NCBI RefSeq assembly: GCF_024508295.1
Contig: NZ_CP101990.1
Coordinates: forward strand, 2,914,001 to 2,978,000
Direction of reading: 5' to 3'
DNA from: Aeromicrobium duanguangcaii
Lineage (GTDB): Bacteria; Actinomycetota; Actinomycetes; Propionibacteriales; Nocardioidaceae
Length of the DNA stretch: 64,000 bases
Shown here: piece by piece, positions 42,638-51,465 of the stretch
How the letters are laid out: the number at the start of each line of letters is the position of its first letter
Numbering within the stretch: the first letter of the stretch is position 1
The notes under the pieces: generated by a model
Databases searched by the model: none
What the model was told of the DNA's origin: nothing
Seen by the model: only the letters and a program-made list of their open reading frames with translations
Made by a program: the position numbers and the translations under genes

Positions 42638-43368
42638 CCACGAACGACGTGGCTCCGCAGGAGCTGGCCGCCCTCGGCGAGGGAGATCGCGCGTCGCTGC
42701 GCGATCTCCTGCGGGGGCGGCGCAGCATCCGCGGCTACCGGCCCGATCCGGTCCCGCAGGAGCTGATCCGCGAGGTCCTGGCCGATGCCACGTTGGCTCC
42801 CTCGTCGATGAACACCCAGCCGTGGAAGTTCCACGTGCTGACCGGCGGCGTGCTGGACCGCATCCGCGCCGAGAACTCGCGGCTGATGCTCAGCGGCGCC
42901 GCGATCCAGCGCGAGATCACGGTGGCCGAGAAGTACGAGGGCGTCCACCGCGACCGCCAGGTCGACATCGCCAAGCGATTGTTCGCCGCGATGGGCATCG
43001 CCCGCGACGACACCGACGGGCGCCTCGACTGGACGATGCGCGGGTTCCGCCAGTTCGACGCACCGGTCTCGATCGTCGTGGCGTTCGACCGCAGTCTCGA
43101 GCCGATCGGCCCCGTCGCGCACTTCGACCTCGGCGCCGTCGTCCACGCGCTGGTGCTGTCGGCGTGGTCGCACGGCCTCGGCACGGTCATCAACAGCCAG
43201 GGCATCATGCAGGGCGCCGTGGTGCGCCGCGAGGCGCAGATCCCCGATGACCAGACCATCTTCACGGCCGTGGCGATGGGCTACCCCGACCCCGACTTCC
43301 AGGCCAATCTGGTGCGATCGGCTCGCGAGTCCGTCGACGACGTGACGCGGTTCGTCGGCTTCGACTGA
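42634..43368 (+). CDS. Nitroreductase family protein
   Basis: 244 residues from the GTG at 42634, overlapping the oxidoreductase stop (GTGA). FMN-binding features: RGRRSIRGYRPDPVP at about 25-39 (R-R-S-x-R phosphate contacts), APSSMNTQPWKFHVL at 51-65, and SAWSHGLGTVINSQG, then A-V-A-M-G-Y-P-D-P-D at the C-terminus. These enzymes reduce nitroaromatics, quinones or flavins, or act as dehydrogenases, using NAD(P)H. Longer than minimal nitroreductases by an inserted region at about 85-130. Co-expression with an enone reductase suggests detoxification of electrophiles. Confidence 0.88.
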   Translation: MTTNDVAPQELAALGEGDRASLRDLLRGRRSIRGYRPDPVPQELIREVLADATLAPSSMNTQPWKFHVLTGGVLDRIRAENSRLMLSGAAIQREITVAEKYEGVHRDRQVDIAKRLFAAMGIARDDTDGRLDWTMRGFRQFDAPVSIVVAFDRSLEPIGPVAHFDLGAVVHALVLSAWSHGLGTVINSQGIMQGAVVRREAQIPDDQTIFTAVAMGYPDPDFQANLVRSARESVDDVTRFVGFD

Positions 43369-43371
43369 GCC

Positions 43372-44130
43372 TCAGACGAGCTTGCGGACGACCGACAGCG
43401 GGGCGTGCTTCATGACCTTGCCGATCGGGGCCCACGGCCACGCGGGCACGGCCGCCTCGGCGACCTCCTTCTCGATGTACTTCACCATCGCGGCGGTGCC
43501 CGTCTTCGTGTCGACCATGAGCCGCTGCTCCTGCTCGACCTGCTCGTTCATCTCGCTGGCGATGTAGCCCGGGTAGAGCGTGGTCACCTTGATCTCGAGG
43601 CCCGACCGGCCGATGAGGTCCGAGCGGATGCCCTCGGCGATGTGAGCGACCCCGGCCTTGGTGGCCGCGTACGTCGTCATCGACGAGGGCATGCCGCGCA
43701 TCGCGGACACCGACGAGATCACCACGAGGTGTCCGGTCTTGCGCTCGTAGAAGTGCTGCATCGCGGCCTCGCACTGGGCCAGCGCGGCGACGAAGTTCGT
43801 CATCGCGGTCTCGCGGTTGGCCTCGAACTTGCCGGTGCCGATGCGCCCGCCCTTGCCCAGTCCGGCGTTGACGATCACCCGGTCGAGGCCGCCGAGCTCG
43901 GCGGCGGCCTCACCGAAGACACGGAAGACGGCGTCGTGATCGTTGACGTCGAGCGCGTGCACCGAGACCTCGATCCCGGGGTGCGCGGCGACCAGCTCGG
44001 CCTTGAGGGCCTCGAGCCGCTCGACGCGTCGAGCCGTGATGGCCAGGTGGTGACCGGAGGCGGCCAGGTGGCGCGCCATCCCCTCACCCAGGCCCGAGCT
44101 GGCTCCCGTGATCAGCGTGTTCCGTCGCAT
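43372..44130 (-). CDS. Short-chain dehydrogenase/reductase
   Basis: 252 residues, ATG at 44130 with GAGGAG upstream. Classical SDR: cofactor motif TLITGASSGLGEGMAR (TGxxxGxG, about 5-20), ITARRVERLEAL after the second strand (Arg-Arg suggests NADPH), VNAGLG (about 86-91), active-site Ser in VVISSVSAMRG and YAATKAG (Tyr-x-x-x-Lys). Substrate unknown. It ends next to the nitroreductase with convergent orientation and is followed upstream by the phosphatase gene of the same strand, 19 nt away. Confidence 0.9.
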   Translation of the reverse strand: MRRNTLITGASSGLGEGMARHLAASGHHLAITARRVERLEALKAELVAAHPGIEVSVHALDVNDHDAVFRVFGEAAAELGGLDRVIVNAGLGKGGRIGTGKFEANRETAMTNFVAALAQCEAAMQHFYERKTGHLVVISSVSAMRGMPSSMTTYAATKAGVAHIAEGIRSDLIGRSGLEIKVTTLYPGYIASEMNEQVEQEQRLMVDTKTGTAAMVKYIEKEVAEAAVPAWPWAPIGKVMKHAPLSVVRKLV

Positions 44131-44149
44131 GTCGCTCCTCGTGTGTCGC

Positions 44150-44818
44150 TCAGCGGAAGGTGACGTCCGCCGCGGGCAGGTGCCCATGATCGTTGAAGGT
44201 CAGCACCCGCGGACCGGTGGCCCCGACCATGAGCGTGGTGACGCTGGAGTTCACGACGACGTCGTTGAGCTTCTGGAACGCCGAGTCGTCACCGGTGATC
44301 AGGTGCGAGACCACCATCGCGATGGGTCCGCCCGAGGTGAAGACCAGCACGCGCCGGCCCTTCTGCGAGGCCAGCTCGACGGCCTCTGCGAACCCGGCCA
44401 TGACGCGGTCCCGGAAGACGGCGTACGGCTCGGCGAAGTCGCCCTCGCCGCGGCGCCAGACGGTGATGGCCTCGTTGAGGGCGGCTTGGAACTCCTTGGA
44501 GTTCTTCTGCAGCGCGCCGGGGTCGAACGCCGTGGCGACGGCGAGGTGGTCGTACTCGTTCCACCGCGCGTCGACGTCGTAGCCCGAGAGACCGGGATCG
44601 GCGTCCTCCTCCCCCAGCCCGCTGGCGTCGATCGCCGCGATGGCGGTCTGGGCGTGCCGCAGCATCCCGCCCGCGATCGCGTCGGTGAAGACGGCTCCCC
44701 CGGCCTCCCACGACGTGCCGAGCGCGGCGGACTGGCGCGTTCCCAGCTCGCTCAGGCGGTCGTAGTCGTCGGTGCCGAAGGACGCCTGACCGTGGCGGAC
44801 CAGGTGCAGGGTTCCCAC
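44150..44818 (-). CDS. Histidine phosphatase family protein
   Basis: 222 residues from the GTG at 44818. The catalytic motif LVRHGQASFG is at about 6-15 (His9 the phosphate acceptor), MLRHAQTA supplies the second Arg-His region at about 52-59, and FTSGGPIAMVV near 163-173 takes the place of the usual S-H-G-G/x motif, keeping G-G but with Ser-Gly instead of Ser-His. That substitution may affect the second catalytic His, so activity should be treated with some caution. Family members dephosphorylate sugars, proteins or nucleotides. It is four nt from the reductase gene upstream, forming a three-gene minus-strand unit with the SDR. Confidence 0.85.
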   Translation of the reverse strand: MGTLHLVRHGQASFGTDDYDRLSELGTRQSAALGTSWEAGGAVFTDAIAGGMLRHAQTAIAAIDASGLGEEDADPGLSGYDVDARWNEYDHLAVATAFDPGALQKNSKEFQAALNEAITVWRRGEGDFAEPYAVFRDRVMAGFAEAVELASQKGRRVLVFTSGGPIAMVVSHLITGDDSAFQKLNDVVVNSSVTTLMVGATGPRVLTFNDHGHLPAADVTFR

Positions 44819-44822
44819 GCGC

Positions 44823-45794
44823 TCAGACCTCCAGGACGAGCTTGCCGGTGGCCTGCGCCCGGTCGAGGGTCAGCAGCGCCTCCGTCGCACGATCGAGCGG
44901 GAACGTCTGGCCGACGACCGGACGCAGCGCGCCCGAGGCGAGGTGCTCGGCCATGGCCTCCCACTGCTGCTTGATCAGGCCGGGACGCTTCATCGCGTAC
45001 GCGCCCCAGCCCACGCCGACGGCGGAGAGGTTGTTCAGCAGCAGGCGGTTGGCGGCGATCTTGGGGATCTCGCCGGCCGTGAAGCCGATGATCAGGATCC
45101 GGCCGTCGTCGTTGAGGCAGCGCAACGAGTCGGTGAAGCGGTCGCCCTCGGGGGCGTTGCCGACCGGGTCGACGACGATGTCGACGCCGCCGGTGGCCTT
45201 GACGGCGTCCTTGAAGCCCGCGGAGAGCACGTACTCGTCGGCGCCCGCGGCGATCGCGATCTCGCCCTTCTCGTCGGTCGAGGTGACGGCGATGACGCGA
45301 CCGGCACCGAACGCCTTCGCGACCTGGATCGAGGCGGTGCCGATACCACCGGAGGCGCCGTGGACCAGCACGCGCTCACCCGGCGCGAGGGCGCCGCGGT
45401 TGACGAGACCGAAGTACGCGGTGCCGTAGTTGAAGATGAAGGACGCGCCCTCGGCGAACGTGACGTCGTCGGGCAGCGGGAAGGTCAGGTCCACGTCGGC
45501 GATGACCTGCTCGGCGAAGCCGCCCAGCATCGGCAGCGCAGCGACGCGGTCGCCCGGCGCGAAGCCGGAGTCGACCGGGGCCTCGACGACGACACCGGCG
45601 ATCTCGGCGCCCGGGACGAAGGGAAGCGGCGGCTTGAGCTGGTACATGCCGCGGCTCTGCAGCAGCTCGGGGAACGCCACGCCGGCGGCCTTGACGTCGA
45701 TGAGGACCTGGTCCTCACCGCGCTCCGGGGCCTGGATCTCGACGAGTTCGACGGCTTCGGGGCCGTCCAGGGATGTGATCTGGATCGCTCGCAT
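44823..45794 (-). CDS. NADPH:quinone oxidoreductase-type medium-chain reductase
   Basis: 323 residues, ATG at 45794, six nt after TAGGCT (leaderless). GroES-like start with VLIDVKAAGVAFPELLQSRG, KPPLPFVPGAEIAGVV (about 54-69), then Rossmann motif VLVHGASGGIGTASIQVAKA (about 142-161). No structural or catalytic zinc ligands, so it belongs to the quinone oxidoreductase/zeta-crystallin group. Such enzymes in Nocardioidaceae often sit with acyl-CoA genes under TetR control, and a TetR-like palindrome lies in its promoter. Confidence 0.9.
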   Translation of the reverse strand: MRAIQITSLDGPEAVELVEIQAPERGEDQVLIDVKAAGVAFPELLQSRGMYQLKPPLPFVPGAEIAGVVVEAPVDSGFAPGDRVAALPMLGGFAEQVIADVDLTFPLPDDVTFAEGASFIFNYGTAYFGLVNRGALAPGERVLVHGASGGIGTASIQVAKAFGAGRVIAVTSTDEKGEIAIAAGADEYVLSAGFKDAVKATGGVDIVVDPVGNAPEGDRFTDSLRCLNDDGRILIIGFTAGEIPKIAANRLLLNNLSAVGVGWGAYAMKRPGLIKQQWEAMAEHLASGALRPVVGQTFPLDRATEALLTLDRAQATGKLVLEV

Positions 45795-45806
45795 GGAGTG
45801 AGCCTA
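45795..45806 (-). promoter_or_regulatory. -10 element, leaderless quinone oxidoreductase
   Basis: Minus strand TAGGCT, six bases (CACTCC), then the ATG. Confidence 0.5.
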
Positions 45807-45814
45807 GCGGATCT

Positions 45815-45830
45815 CTAAGCGCTTGCTTAG
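45815..45830. promoter_or_regulatory. TetR-type operator candidate
   Basis: CTAAGC-GCTT-GCTTAG is a perfect inverted repeat just upstream of the -10 of the minus-strand reductase gene. Its form resembles operators of acyl-CoA-responsive TetR regulators; the regulator is not next to it. Confidence 0.5.
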
Positions 45831-45844
45831 ACAATCTCACCGTA

Positions 45845-45862
45845 CGTGAGGGTATCCTCACG
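45845..45862. promoter_or_regulatory. Inverted repeat over a -10 element
   Basis: CGTGAGG-GTAT-CCTCACG, perfect 7-bp arms, covers TATCCT (45853-45858), which lies seven nt before the ATG at 45866. A repressor site is likely; the downstream gene is leaderless. Confidence 0.5.
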
Positions 45863-45865
45863 TTC

Positions 45866-47269
45866 ATGGCAACCGGAGTCCGCTTTCCCACTGACAGCTC
45901 CACCGCGACGGCGCGGCACGTCGTGGCCGACGCGCTGCGCAAGGTCGACCCCGTCGGCGCGCGCTCCGTCGAGCAGGAGACGAACTGGCGGCGCGGTTAC
46001 CTGACCCACTTCTCCCGCCTCGTCGAAGCCGGCCTCGGCGCACCCGAGGATGCGGTGACGATCGCAGCCGAGGGGCTGCGGAGCATGAACGAGCAGATGC
46101 TCTGCGGGGACACCTCGCTGGCGGAGGCCGTGGCCACGCCGGTGATCGCCGACGATCCGTGGACCACGGTCGCGATCCAGGGCGAGGCCGACCCCGAGAC
46201 GGAGCTGAGCGTCCCCTACCGCGGTCGACGACTGACCGGGTCCGAGCTCGACGCGCAGCTCGACGACTGGGTCCGGCGCGGTGTCGTCGAACCCACCTTC
46301 TCCGAGGCGATCCGCGAGGTCGCCGCCCACCCGGAGTGGCTGCGGCTCGAGGGCGACACCGTGGTCGTCCTGGGCGCCGGCGCCGAGATGGGTCCGTACC
46401 GGTCCCTGCTGCGCTGGGGCGCCGACGTGGTCGCGGTCGACCTGCCCCGTGCTGACGTCCAGCAGCGGATCCGGGGTCACGCGCGAGAGGGAGCCGGCCG
46501 CGTGCGGCTGCCCGTCGGTGGCCGCGAGACCGGGGCCGACCTGCTGCACAGCCTCCCCGAGCTGACCCACTGGCTGGAGGACCTCGACGGCCGCCTCGTG
46601 CTCGGCACGTACTGCTACGCCGACGGCGCCACCCACGTGCGGGTGTCGATGGCCGCCGACGCGATCGCCACCCGACTGCTGGCCGAGCGTCCCGACACCG
46701 CGCTGGCCTATCTGGCCACCCCGACCGACGTGTTCGCCGTGCCGGCCGGCGCGGTCACCACGTCCAACGAGGCGTACTCCGCGGGCCGGCGGATCGTTCG
46801 TGCGCCCTTCCGAGCCCTGAGCGGCGGCCGGCTGCTGCAGCGGAACTACCCGCCGGACGCCGAGATCGGCGTGTGCGACTCCCTCGTGCCGCAGCAGGGA
46901 CCGAACTACGCGATGGCCAAGCGACTGCAGCGGTGGCGCGCCGCCGTCGCCCGCCACGAGGGCGCGACCGTCTCGCTCAACGTGGCGCCCGCGACCCGGA
47001 CGGCCTCGGTCGTCAAGAACCGGGCGCTCGCGGCCGCCTATGCGGGTGCGCACCGCTTCGGGGTCGAGATCTTCGAGCCCGCGACGAGCAACGTGCTGAT
47101 GGCCGCCCTGCTGGTCCACGACCTGCGCGGCGACCGAACCCCGTCGGACGAGCCGTGGCGCGAGGAGGCCTTCGCGGCCGCGCACGGCGGGCTGTGGACC
47201 GCGGGCTACCACCCCCGGTCGGCACTCGGGCTGGCCGCGGTGCTGGGACTCGCCGGTTCCCGCGCCTGA
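45866..47269 (+). CDS. Conserved Rossmann-like protein of unknown function
   Basis: 467 residues, leaderless ATG at 45866. A Gly-rich nucleotide-binding motif VVVLGAGAEMGPYRSLLRWG (about 168-187) followed by VVAVDLPRADV resembles a methyltransferase or dehydrogenase Rossmann fold with an acidic end of strand 2. Other recognisable segments are ETNWRRGYLTHFSRLVEAG (about 40-58), NEQMLCGDTSLAEA, GTYCYADGATHVRVSMAADA and ATSNVLMAALLVHDLR near the C-terminus. I cannot name the family. No signal peptide or membrane helix. It has its own operator-like repeat and stands alone, divergent from the quinone reductase. Confidence 0.75.
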   Translation: MATGVRFPTDSSTATARHVVADALRKVDPVGARSVEQETNWRRGYLTHFSRLVEAGLGAPEDAVTIAAEGLRSMNEQMLCGDTSLAEAVATPVIADDPWTTVAIQGEADPETELSVPYRGRRLTGSELDAQLDDWVRRGVVEPTFSEAIREVAAHPEWLRLEGDTVVVLGAGAEMGPYRSLLRWGADVVAVDLPRADVQQRIRGHAREGAGRVRLPVGGRETGADLLHSLPELTHWLEDLDGRLVLGTYCYADGATHVRVSMAADAIATRLLAERPDTALAYLATPTDVFAVPAGAVTTSNEAYSAGRRIVRAPFRALSGGRLLQRNYPPDAEIGVCDSLVPQQGPNYAMAKRLQRWRAAVARHEGATVSLNVAPATRTASVVKNRALAAAYAGAHRFGVEIFEPATSNVLMAALLVHDLRGDRTPSDEPWREEAFAAAHGGLWTAGYHPRSALGLAAVLGLAGSRA

Positions 47270-47304
47270 CCCCACGCGGCGTTCCGCCCCGGTAGAACGG
47301 GGGC

Positions 47305-49119
47305 ATGAGTCGACCCCGGTGGATCGACGTCGTCGCCCTCGCGGGCGGGACGTGGCTGCTGCTGGACCTGCTGCGGGCGTGGACGCCGACGCTCATCACG
47401 ATCTTCGGCCAGGCGGCCTCGACGCCGCCTGAGCTGATCGGTGGGTTCGCCCTCGCCTGCATGATCGTTCCGGTGGTCCTGGCCCTGATCGGGACGCGCC
47501 GCCGGATCTCGCACGCCGCCGCGAGCATCGCCCTGGCGGCAGCCGTGCTGAGTCGCGTCGGTCTCGAGCTGACCGACGGCGGACGGCCGCACCTCGTGCT
47601 CGCGTCCGGCGGTGTGGTCGCCGCGGTCACCTGGCTGGCTCTGGTCCTCCCCCGCCATCGCGAGGCGGCCGTCACGGGCGTCGTGGCGGGACTGGCGCTC
47701 TCGGTCACCACCCACGCCGCGCTCGGCACGTGGGGCGCGGTCTGGCGCTCCGACGGCTGGGCATGGGCGCTGCTCGTGGTCCAGGTCGGCTGTCTCGTGC
47801 CCGCGTTCACCCATCGCGGTCACGAGGAGGGCATCGGCCGGCCCCTGGCTCTCACGCTGTTTCCCGGACTGTTCCTCGGCGGGGTGATCGTGGCCAATGC
47901 CGCCCGCGCCTCGGCCGTGGCGGACGGCCTCGGAGCCGCAGCGACCGCGTTCGGGGCGACCCTGGCGATCGCCGCGACGCTCGTCCCGGTGCGCCGGTGG
48001 TCGGCCGTGCTCGCCGCCCTTCTGCTCGTGCTCGCGGTCGGCGTCTCGGCGCTCGTGACCGACGGGGACGGGCTCCTGCCCGTGTGGACGGTCGCGGCGT
48101 TCGTCGTGGGGATGCCCGCGCTCGCTCACGTGTGGCAGGCGGCGAACACCGGCCGTCGCGGCGGCGCGGTCACGATCGCCGTGGGCGGCGTCGTCTGGGT
48201 CGCCCTGCTGTTCGCCTACTACGCCGGGTACGACCTGGGCTACCGCGCGGACTGGCTACTGGTGGCCGCAGCGGCGGTCATCGGACTCGTCGGCGCGACC
48301 GCCGCGCCGGCCTCCGGGCCCACGGCCCGGCCGGCCGTTCTCGTCGGGATCGCGGGTGCCGCGGTGGTCGCCGGCGCACTGGCCCTGGTCGGTCCGGCCG
48401 TGACCATCCGCCCGCTCGACACCCGCCAACCGAGCGACGACCAGGTGCGGGTGGCCGCCTACAACCTGCGCATGGGCTACGGCATGGACGGGGTCTTCCG
48501 GCCGCGCGAGGTCGCCTCCGTCCTGGCGGACGCCGACGTCGCCCTGGTCAGCGAGATCGACCGCGGCTGGTTCCTCAACGGCGGGCAGGACCAGCTGGCG
48601 ATCCTGGCGCGGCTCACCGGTCGCACGGCCTGGTTTGGCGCGGCCGCGGATCCGGTGTGGGGCGACGGCGTGCTGGCCGACGCCGACCGCGCCGAGGTGA
48701 GGCGCCACCGGCTGCCGTCCCACGGCGCCGTCACCGGCGCGCAGGTCATCGCGGTGCGACCCGACGGCCCCTGGTCGTCCACGTGGTTCGTCTCGACGCA
48801 CCTGCAGCCCGTCGACAACGACGAAGGCGTCACGGCCCAGGCCGCCGACCTCGCGGAGTGGATGCGCGCGCTCGACGGCGACGTCGTCCTCGGGGGCGAC
48901 TTCAACATGCGCGAGGGCAGCGCCGCCCACGGCACGGTGACGTCCCTCGGCCTGACCGATGCCGCGCCCGGCGGCGCTCCGACCAGTCCGGCCGACCGGC
49001 CGGTGAAGCGGATCGACTACCTCTTCTCGAGTCCCGGCCTGACGGCCTCGGACGTCGAGGTGCCCGGCCTGGAGGCCTCGGACCACCTCCCGGTGATCGC
49101 GACCTTCACGCGACGGTGA
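47305..49119 (+). CDS. Membrane protein with C-terminal endonuclease/exonuclease/phosphatase domain
   Basis: 604 residues, ATG at 47305. The N-terminal 370 residues carry about ten hydrophobic helices. The last 230 are an EEP-fold domain: VRVAAYNLRMGYGMDG (Asn metal/phosphate contact), VALVSEIDRGW with the catalytic Glu, THLQPVD, LGGDFNMREG with the Asp-x-Asn pair, IDYLFSS and the terminal SDHLPVIATF Asp-His. This matches Mg-dependent phosphoesterases such as nucleases, sphingomyelinase-type or PGAP2-interacting-like enzymes. With the membrane anchor a lipid or extracellular nucleic acid substrate is possible, but not shown. Converges on the enoyl-CoA hydratase gene with one nt between. Confidence 0.85.
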   Translation: MSRPRWIDVVALAGGTWLLLDLLRAWTPTLITIFGQAASTPPELIGGFALACMIVPVVLALIGTRRRISHAAASIALAAAVLSRVGLELTDGGRPHLVLASGGVVAAVTWLALVLPRHREAAVTGVVAGLALSVTTHAALGTWGAVWRSDGWAWALLVVQVGCLVPAFTHRGHEEGIGRPLALTLFPGLFLGGVIVANAARASAVADGLGAAATAFGATLAIAATLVPVRRWSAVLAALLLVLAVGVSALVTDGDGLLPVWTVAAFVVGMPALAHVWQAANTGRRGGAVTIAVGGVVWVALLFAYYAGYDLGYRADWLLVAAAAVIGLVGATAAPASGPTARPAVLVGIAGAAVVAGALALVGPAVTIRPLDTRQPSDDQVRVAAYNLRMGYGMDGVFRPREVASVLADADVALVSEIDRGWFLNGGQDQLAILARLTGRTAWFGAAADPVWGDGVLADADRAEVRRHRLPSHGAVTGAQVIAVRPDGPWSSTWFVSTHLQPVDNDEGVTAQAADLAEWMRALDGDVVLGGDFNMREGSAAHGTVTSLGLTDAAPGGAPTSPADRPVKRIDYLFSSPGLTASDVEVPGLEASDHLPVIATFTRR

Positions 49120-49120
49120 C

Positions 49121-49870
49121 TCAGCTGCCGGTGAAGCTCGCCGAGCGCTTCTCGGTGAAGGCGGCGACGCCCTCGGCGAAGTCGGCACTGGCACCGAGGA
49201 CGGCCTGCTCGGCCGCCTCGGTCCTCAGCGTCTGGTCGAGATTCATCAGCGACGCCGCGTTGATGGTCGACTTGATCCGCGCGTAGGCCATCGTCGGGCC
49301 GGTGCGCAGCTTCTCGACCAGCGCCTCGACCGTGGACTGCCACTCGTCGGGACTGACGCAGTGCGTGATGAGTCCGGCGGCGAACGCCTCGGCGTTGGGG
49401 AACTTCTCGCCGAGCATCAACAGCCGGGTCGCGCGGGCCCGGCCGATCGAGGCGGCGATCAGCTCGTGCGCCGCGCCGTCGCCCATCAGGCCGACGTTGA
49501 CGAACGCCTGGAGGATGTAGTCGGTGTCCTTGGCGACCTGGAAGTCGGCGGCCAGCGCCAGCGAGGACCCGATGCCGGCGGTCAGCCCGTTGAGCGCCGC
49601 GACGACCGGGAACGGCGCCTCGGTGACGAGGTGGATCAACCGGTCGGCGGCCTCGAGGATGCCGGTGTTGGTCGCGTCCGGGCGCATCACGGCTCCGGAG
49701 CAGAAGGCGCGGCCCTCGCCGGTGATCACGGCGACGCGGACCCCGTCGGCGTCGGCCAGCGCGTCGCTCATTGCCTCGAACATCTCGGTGGTGACCGAGT
49801 TCAGCCGCTCGGGGCAGTTGAGCGTGAGCCGCAGGACACCGTCCGTGCGGTCGACGAGTAGATCGGTCAT
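49121..49870 (-). CDS. Enoyl-CoA hydratase/isomerase family protein
   Basis: 249 residues. The ATG at 49870 has GGAGGA just upstream and overlaps the hydrolase stop (ATGA); the ATG 12 nt earlier contains that site. Crotonase signatures: CPERLNSVTTEMFEAM (about 19-34), GRAFCSGAVM (oxyanion, about 57-66) and ALNGLTAGIGSSLALAADF (about 95-113). The Asp/Glu pair used in enoyl hydratases (often E-x-x-x-E after the second oxyanion region) is not seen, resembling instead the non-hydratase crotonases. Third gene of a nitroreductase-hydrolase-crotonase operon. Confidence 0.86.
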   Translation of the reverse strand: MTDLLVDRTDGVLRLTLNCPERLNSVTTEMFEAMSDALADADGVRVAVITGEGRAFCSGAVMRPDATNTGILEAADRLIHLVTEAPFPVVAALNGLTAGIGSSLALAADFQVAKDTDYILQAFVNVGLMGDGAAHELIAASIGRARATRLLMLGEKFPNAEAFAAGLITHCVSPDEWQSTVEALVEKLRTGPTMAYARIKSTINAASLMNLDQTLRTEAAEQAVLGASADFAEGVAAFTEKRSASFTGS

Positions 49871-50733
49871 CGTCTCCTCCATTGTCCGAGCAACGTCTGC
49901 AGCACCGCGATCAGCGCCGTGGGCTGGTCCAGCATGATGTGGTGACCCGAGTCAGGGATCACGGTCACGGGCACGTTCCCGCCGAGCCTCGATCGGATCT
50001 CCTCGGTGATGTCCGTGGTGGCCATGCCGCGCTCGCCGCGCAGCAGCGCGACCTCGCACTGGCTGCGGGCCACGTCGTCGGGCTCCATCATCGAGCGCAG
50101 GAAGACGCGAGGATCGAACTTCCACGTCCATCCCGTGCCGTCGGGGCGGTCGACATGACGGATCGAGCCGCGGGCGATGTGGTCGCGGATGTACGGCAGG
50201 CACGAGGGGTCCTCGGGCAGCGTCCGGAACCGGCTGACCATGGTGGCCGCGTCCGGGTAGAGCGGCATCGACAGCACCGCGCGGTCTGCCCGCCACGAGC
50301 GCGCCTCGGGCGAGACGGCCTGGACCGGCGAGTCGATCGCGGCGGCGCCGAGCAGGTCGGCCCCGTGTTCGCGGGCGGCCGTGAGGGCGACGAACCCGCC
50401 CATGCTGTGCCCGAACACGACCGGCTTCTCGGCCGACTCCGCCGCGGCGACGGCGAGGATCTCGCGGGCCCACACCTCGAGCGTGTACGCGTCGCGACGG
50501 CCGCTGTCGCCGTGCCCGCTCAGGTCGGGCGCCAGGACCCGGTGCCCGACCGCGAGGTGGGGTGCGACGTGGTCCCACCAGCCCGCGTGCGCGGCGCCAC
50601 CGTGGACCAGCACCGCGACGGGGTCGCCCGGGTCACCCCAGGCGCGGTAGGCGATCGGGACGCCGTCGACCTCGACCTCGAGGTGCTGGGGCTTCTGGTC
50701 CAGTGCCCAGCGGAACCACTCGGGAACGGTCAC
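49867..50733 (-). CDS. Alpha/beta hydrolase
   Basis: 288 residues from the GTG at 50733, overlapping the nitroreductase stop (GTGA). Alpha/beta hydrolase core: VLVHGGAAHAGWWDHVAPHL oxyanion region (about 42-61), LSGHGDSGRRDAY, nucleophile elbow FGHSMGGFVAL with Ser at about 111, acidic residue region in VALLRGERG, and C-terminal VIPDSGHHIMLDQP with catalytic His. Substrate could be an ester, epoxide or C-C bond; the motif set cannot tell. Overlaps on both sides mean strict co-translation with its neighbours. Confidence 0.88.
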   Translation of the reverse strand: MTVPEWFRWALDQKPQHLEVEVDGVPIAYRAWGDPGDPVAVLVHGGAAHAGWWDHVAPHLAVGHRVLAPDLSGHGDSGRRDAYTLEVWAREILAVAAAESAEKPVVFGHSMGGFVALTAAREHGADLLGAAAIDSPVQAVSPEARSWRADRAVLSMPLYPDAATMVSRFRTLPEDPSCLPYIRDHIARGSIRHVDRPDGTGWTWKFDPRVFLRSMMEPDDVARSQCEVALLRGERGMATTDITEEIRSRLGGNVPVTVIPDSGHHIMLDQPTALIAVLQTLLGQWRRR

Positions 50734-51401
50734 CGGTGGAACCTCGCCAGCTCGTGCACCGGCGCGCGATCGGCACGGAACGTGTTCGCCGGGTGGTCGG
50801 GGTCGGCGTAGCCGAACGAGATCCCGCAGACGATCGAGCGGTCCTCGGGGATGGCGAGCCGGTCACGCAGGAATTCGGACTTCTGGGCCAGCGCCGCCTG
50901 GGCGACGGTCGCGATGCCGCGAGCCTGCGCCGCCAGCAGGAACGACTGGACGAACAGGCCGCAGTCGATGGCGGCGTAGACCCCCAGTTGCGTGGGCGCC
51001 GAGATGACGGCGATGTGCGGCGCGTCGAAGAACTCGAAGTTGCGCAGCATCTCGCGCATCGAGGCCTCACGGTCGCCCTTCTGGACGCCGACGGCCTCGT
51101 AGAGCTGCCAGCCGACCGCGCGGCGACGCTCGGCGTGGACGCCCTCGTACCCCGGGGGGAACGGGTAGTCGGAGCCCAGGGAGGCGTCGAGGGCCAGGTC
51201 CCTGCGCATCCGCGCGAGGGCGTCACCGGAGACGATGTCGACGTGCCACGGCTGGACGTTGCACCACGACGGAGTGCGCGACGCCGAGCGCAGGACCGCC
51301 CGGATGTCGTCCTCGGGAACCTCGTCGGAGCGGAACCCACGGCAACTGAATCGCGCCGCCAGCAACCGGTCCAGCACCTCGGCGTCTGCCTCGTCGACCA
51401 T
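50730..51401 (-). CDS. Nitroreductase family protein
   Basis: 223 residues, ATG at 51401 six nt after TACGGT (leaderless); a longer open frame upstream is promoter DNA. FMN motifs: LLAARFSCRGFRSDEVPEDD at about 12-31, TPSWCNVQPWHVDIV at 43-57, AAQARGIATVAQAAL and C-G-I-S-F-G-Y-A-D-P near the end. The Cys in S-W-C-N-V-Q-P-W and the G-Y-A-D-P-D-H-P ending are typical of a nitroreductase subgroup near acyl-CoA enzymes. First gene of the operon with the hydrolase and the crotonase. Confidence 0.88.
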   Translation of the reverse strand: MVDEADAEVLDRLLAARFSCRGFRSDEVPEDDIRAVLRSASRTPSWCNVQPWHVDIVSGDALARMRRDLALDASLGSDYPFPPGYEGVHAERRRAVGWQLYEAVGVQKGDREASMREMLRNFEFFDAPHIAVISAPTQLGVYAAIDCGLFVQSFLLAAQARGIATVAQAALAQKSEFLRDRLAIPEDRSIVCGISFGYADPDHPANTFRADRAPVHELARFHR

Positions 51402-51413
51402 GGGGACACCGTA
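51402..51413 (-). promoter_or_regulatory. -10 element, leaderless nitroreductase operon
   Basis: Minus strand TACGGT, six bases (GTCCCC), then ATG. Confidence 0.5.
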
Positions 51414-51465
51414 CCCGCGGACCGTCACTTCCGGTCACCCGTGACGGTTTCTTCGCGGGTCCGGA

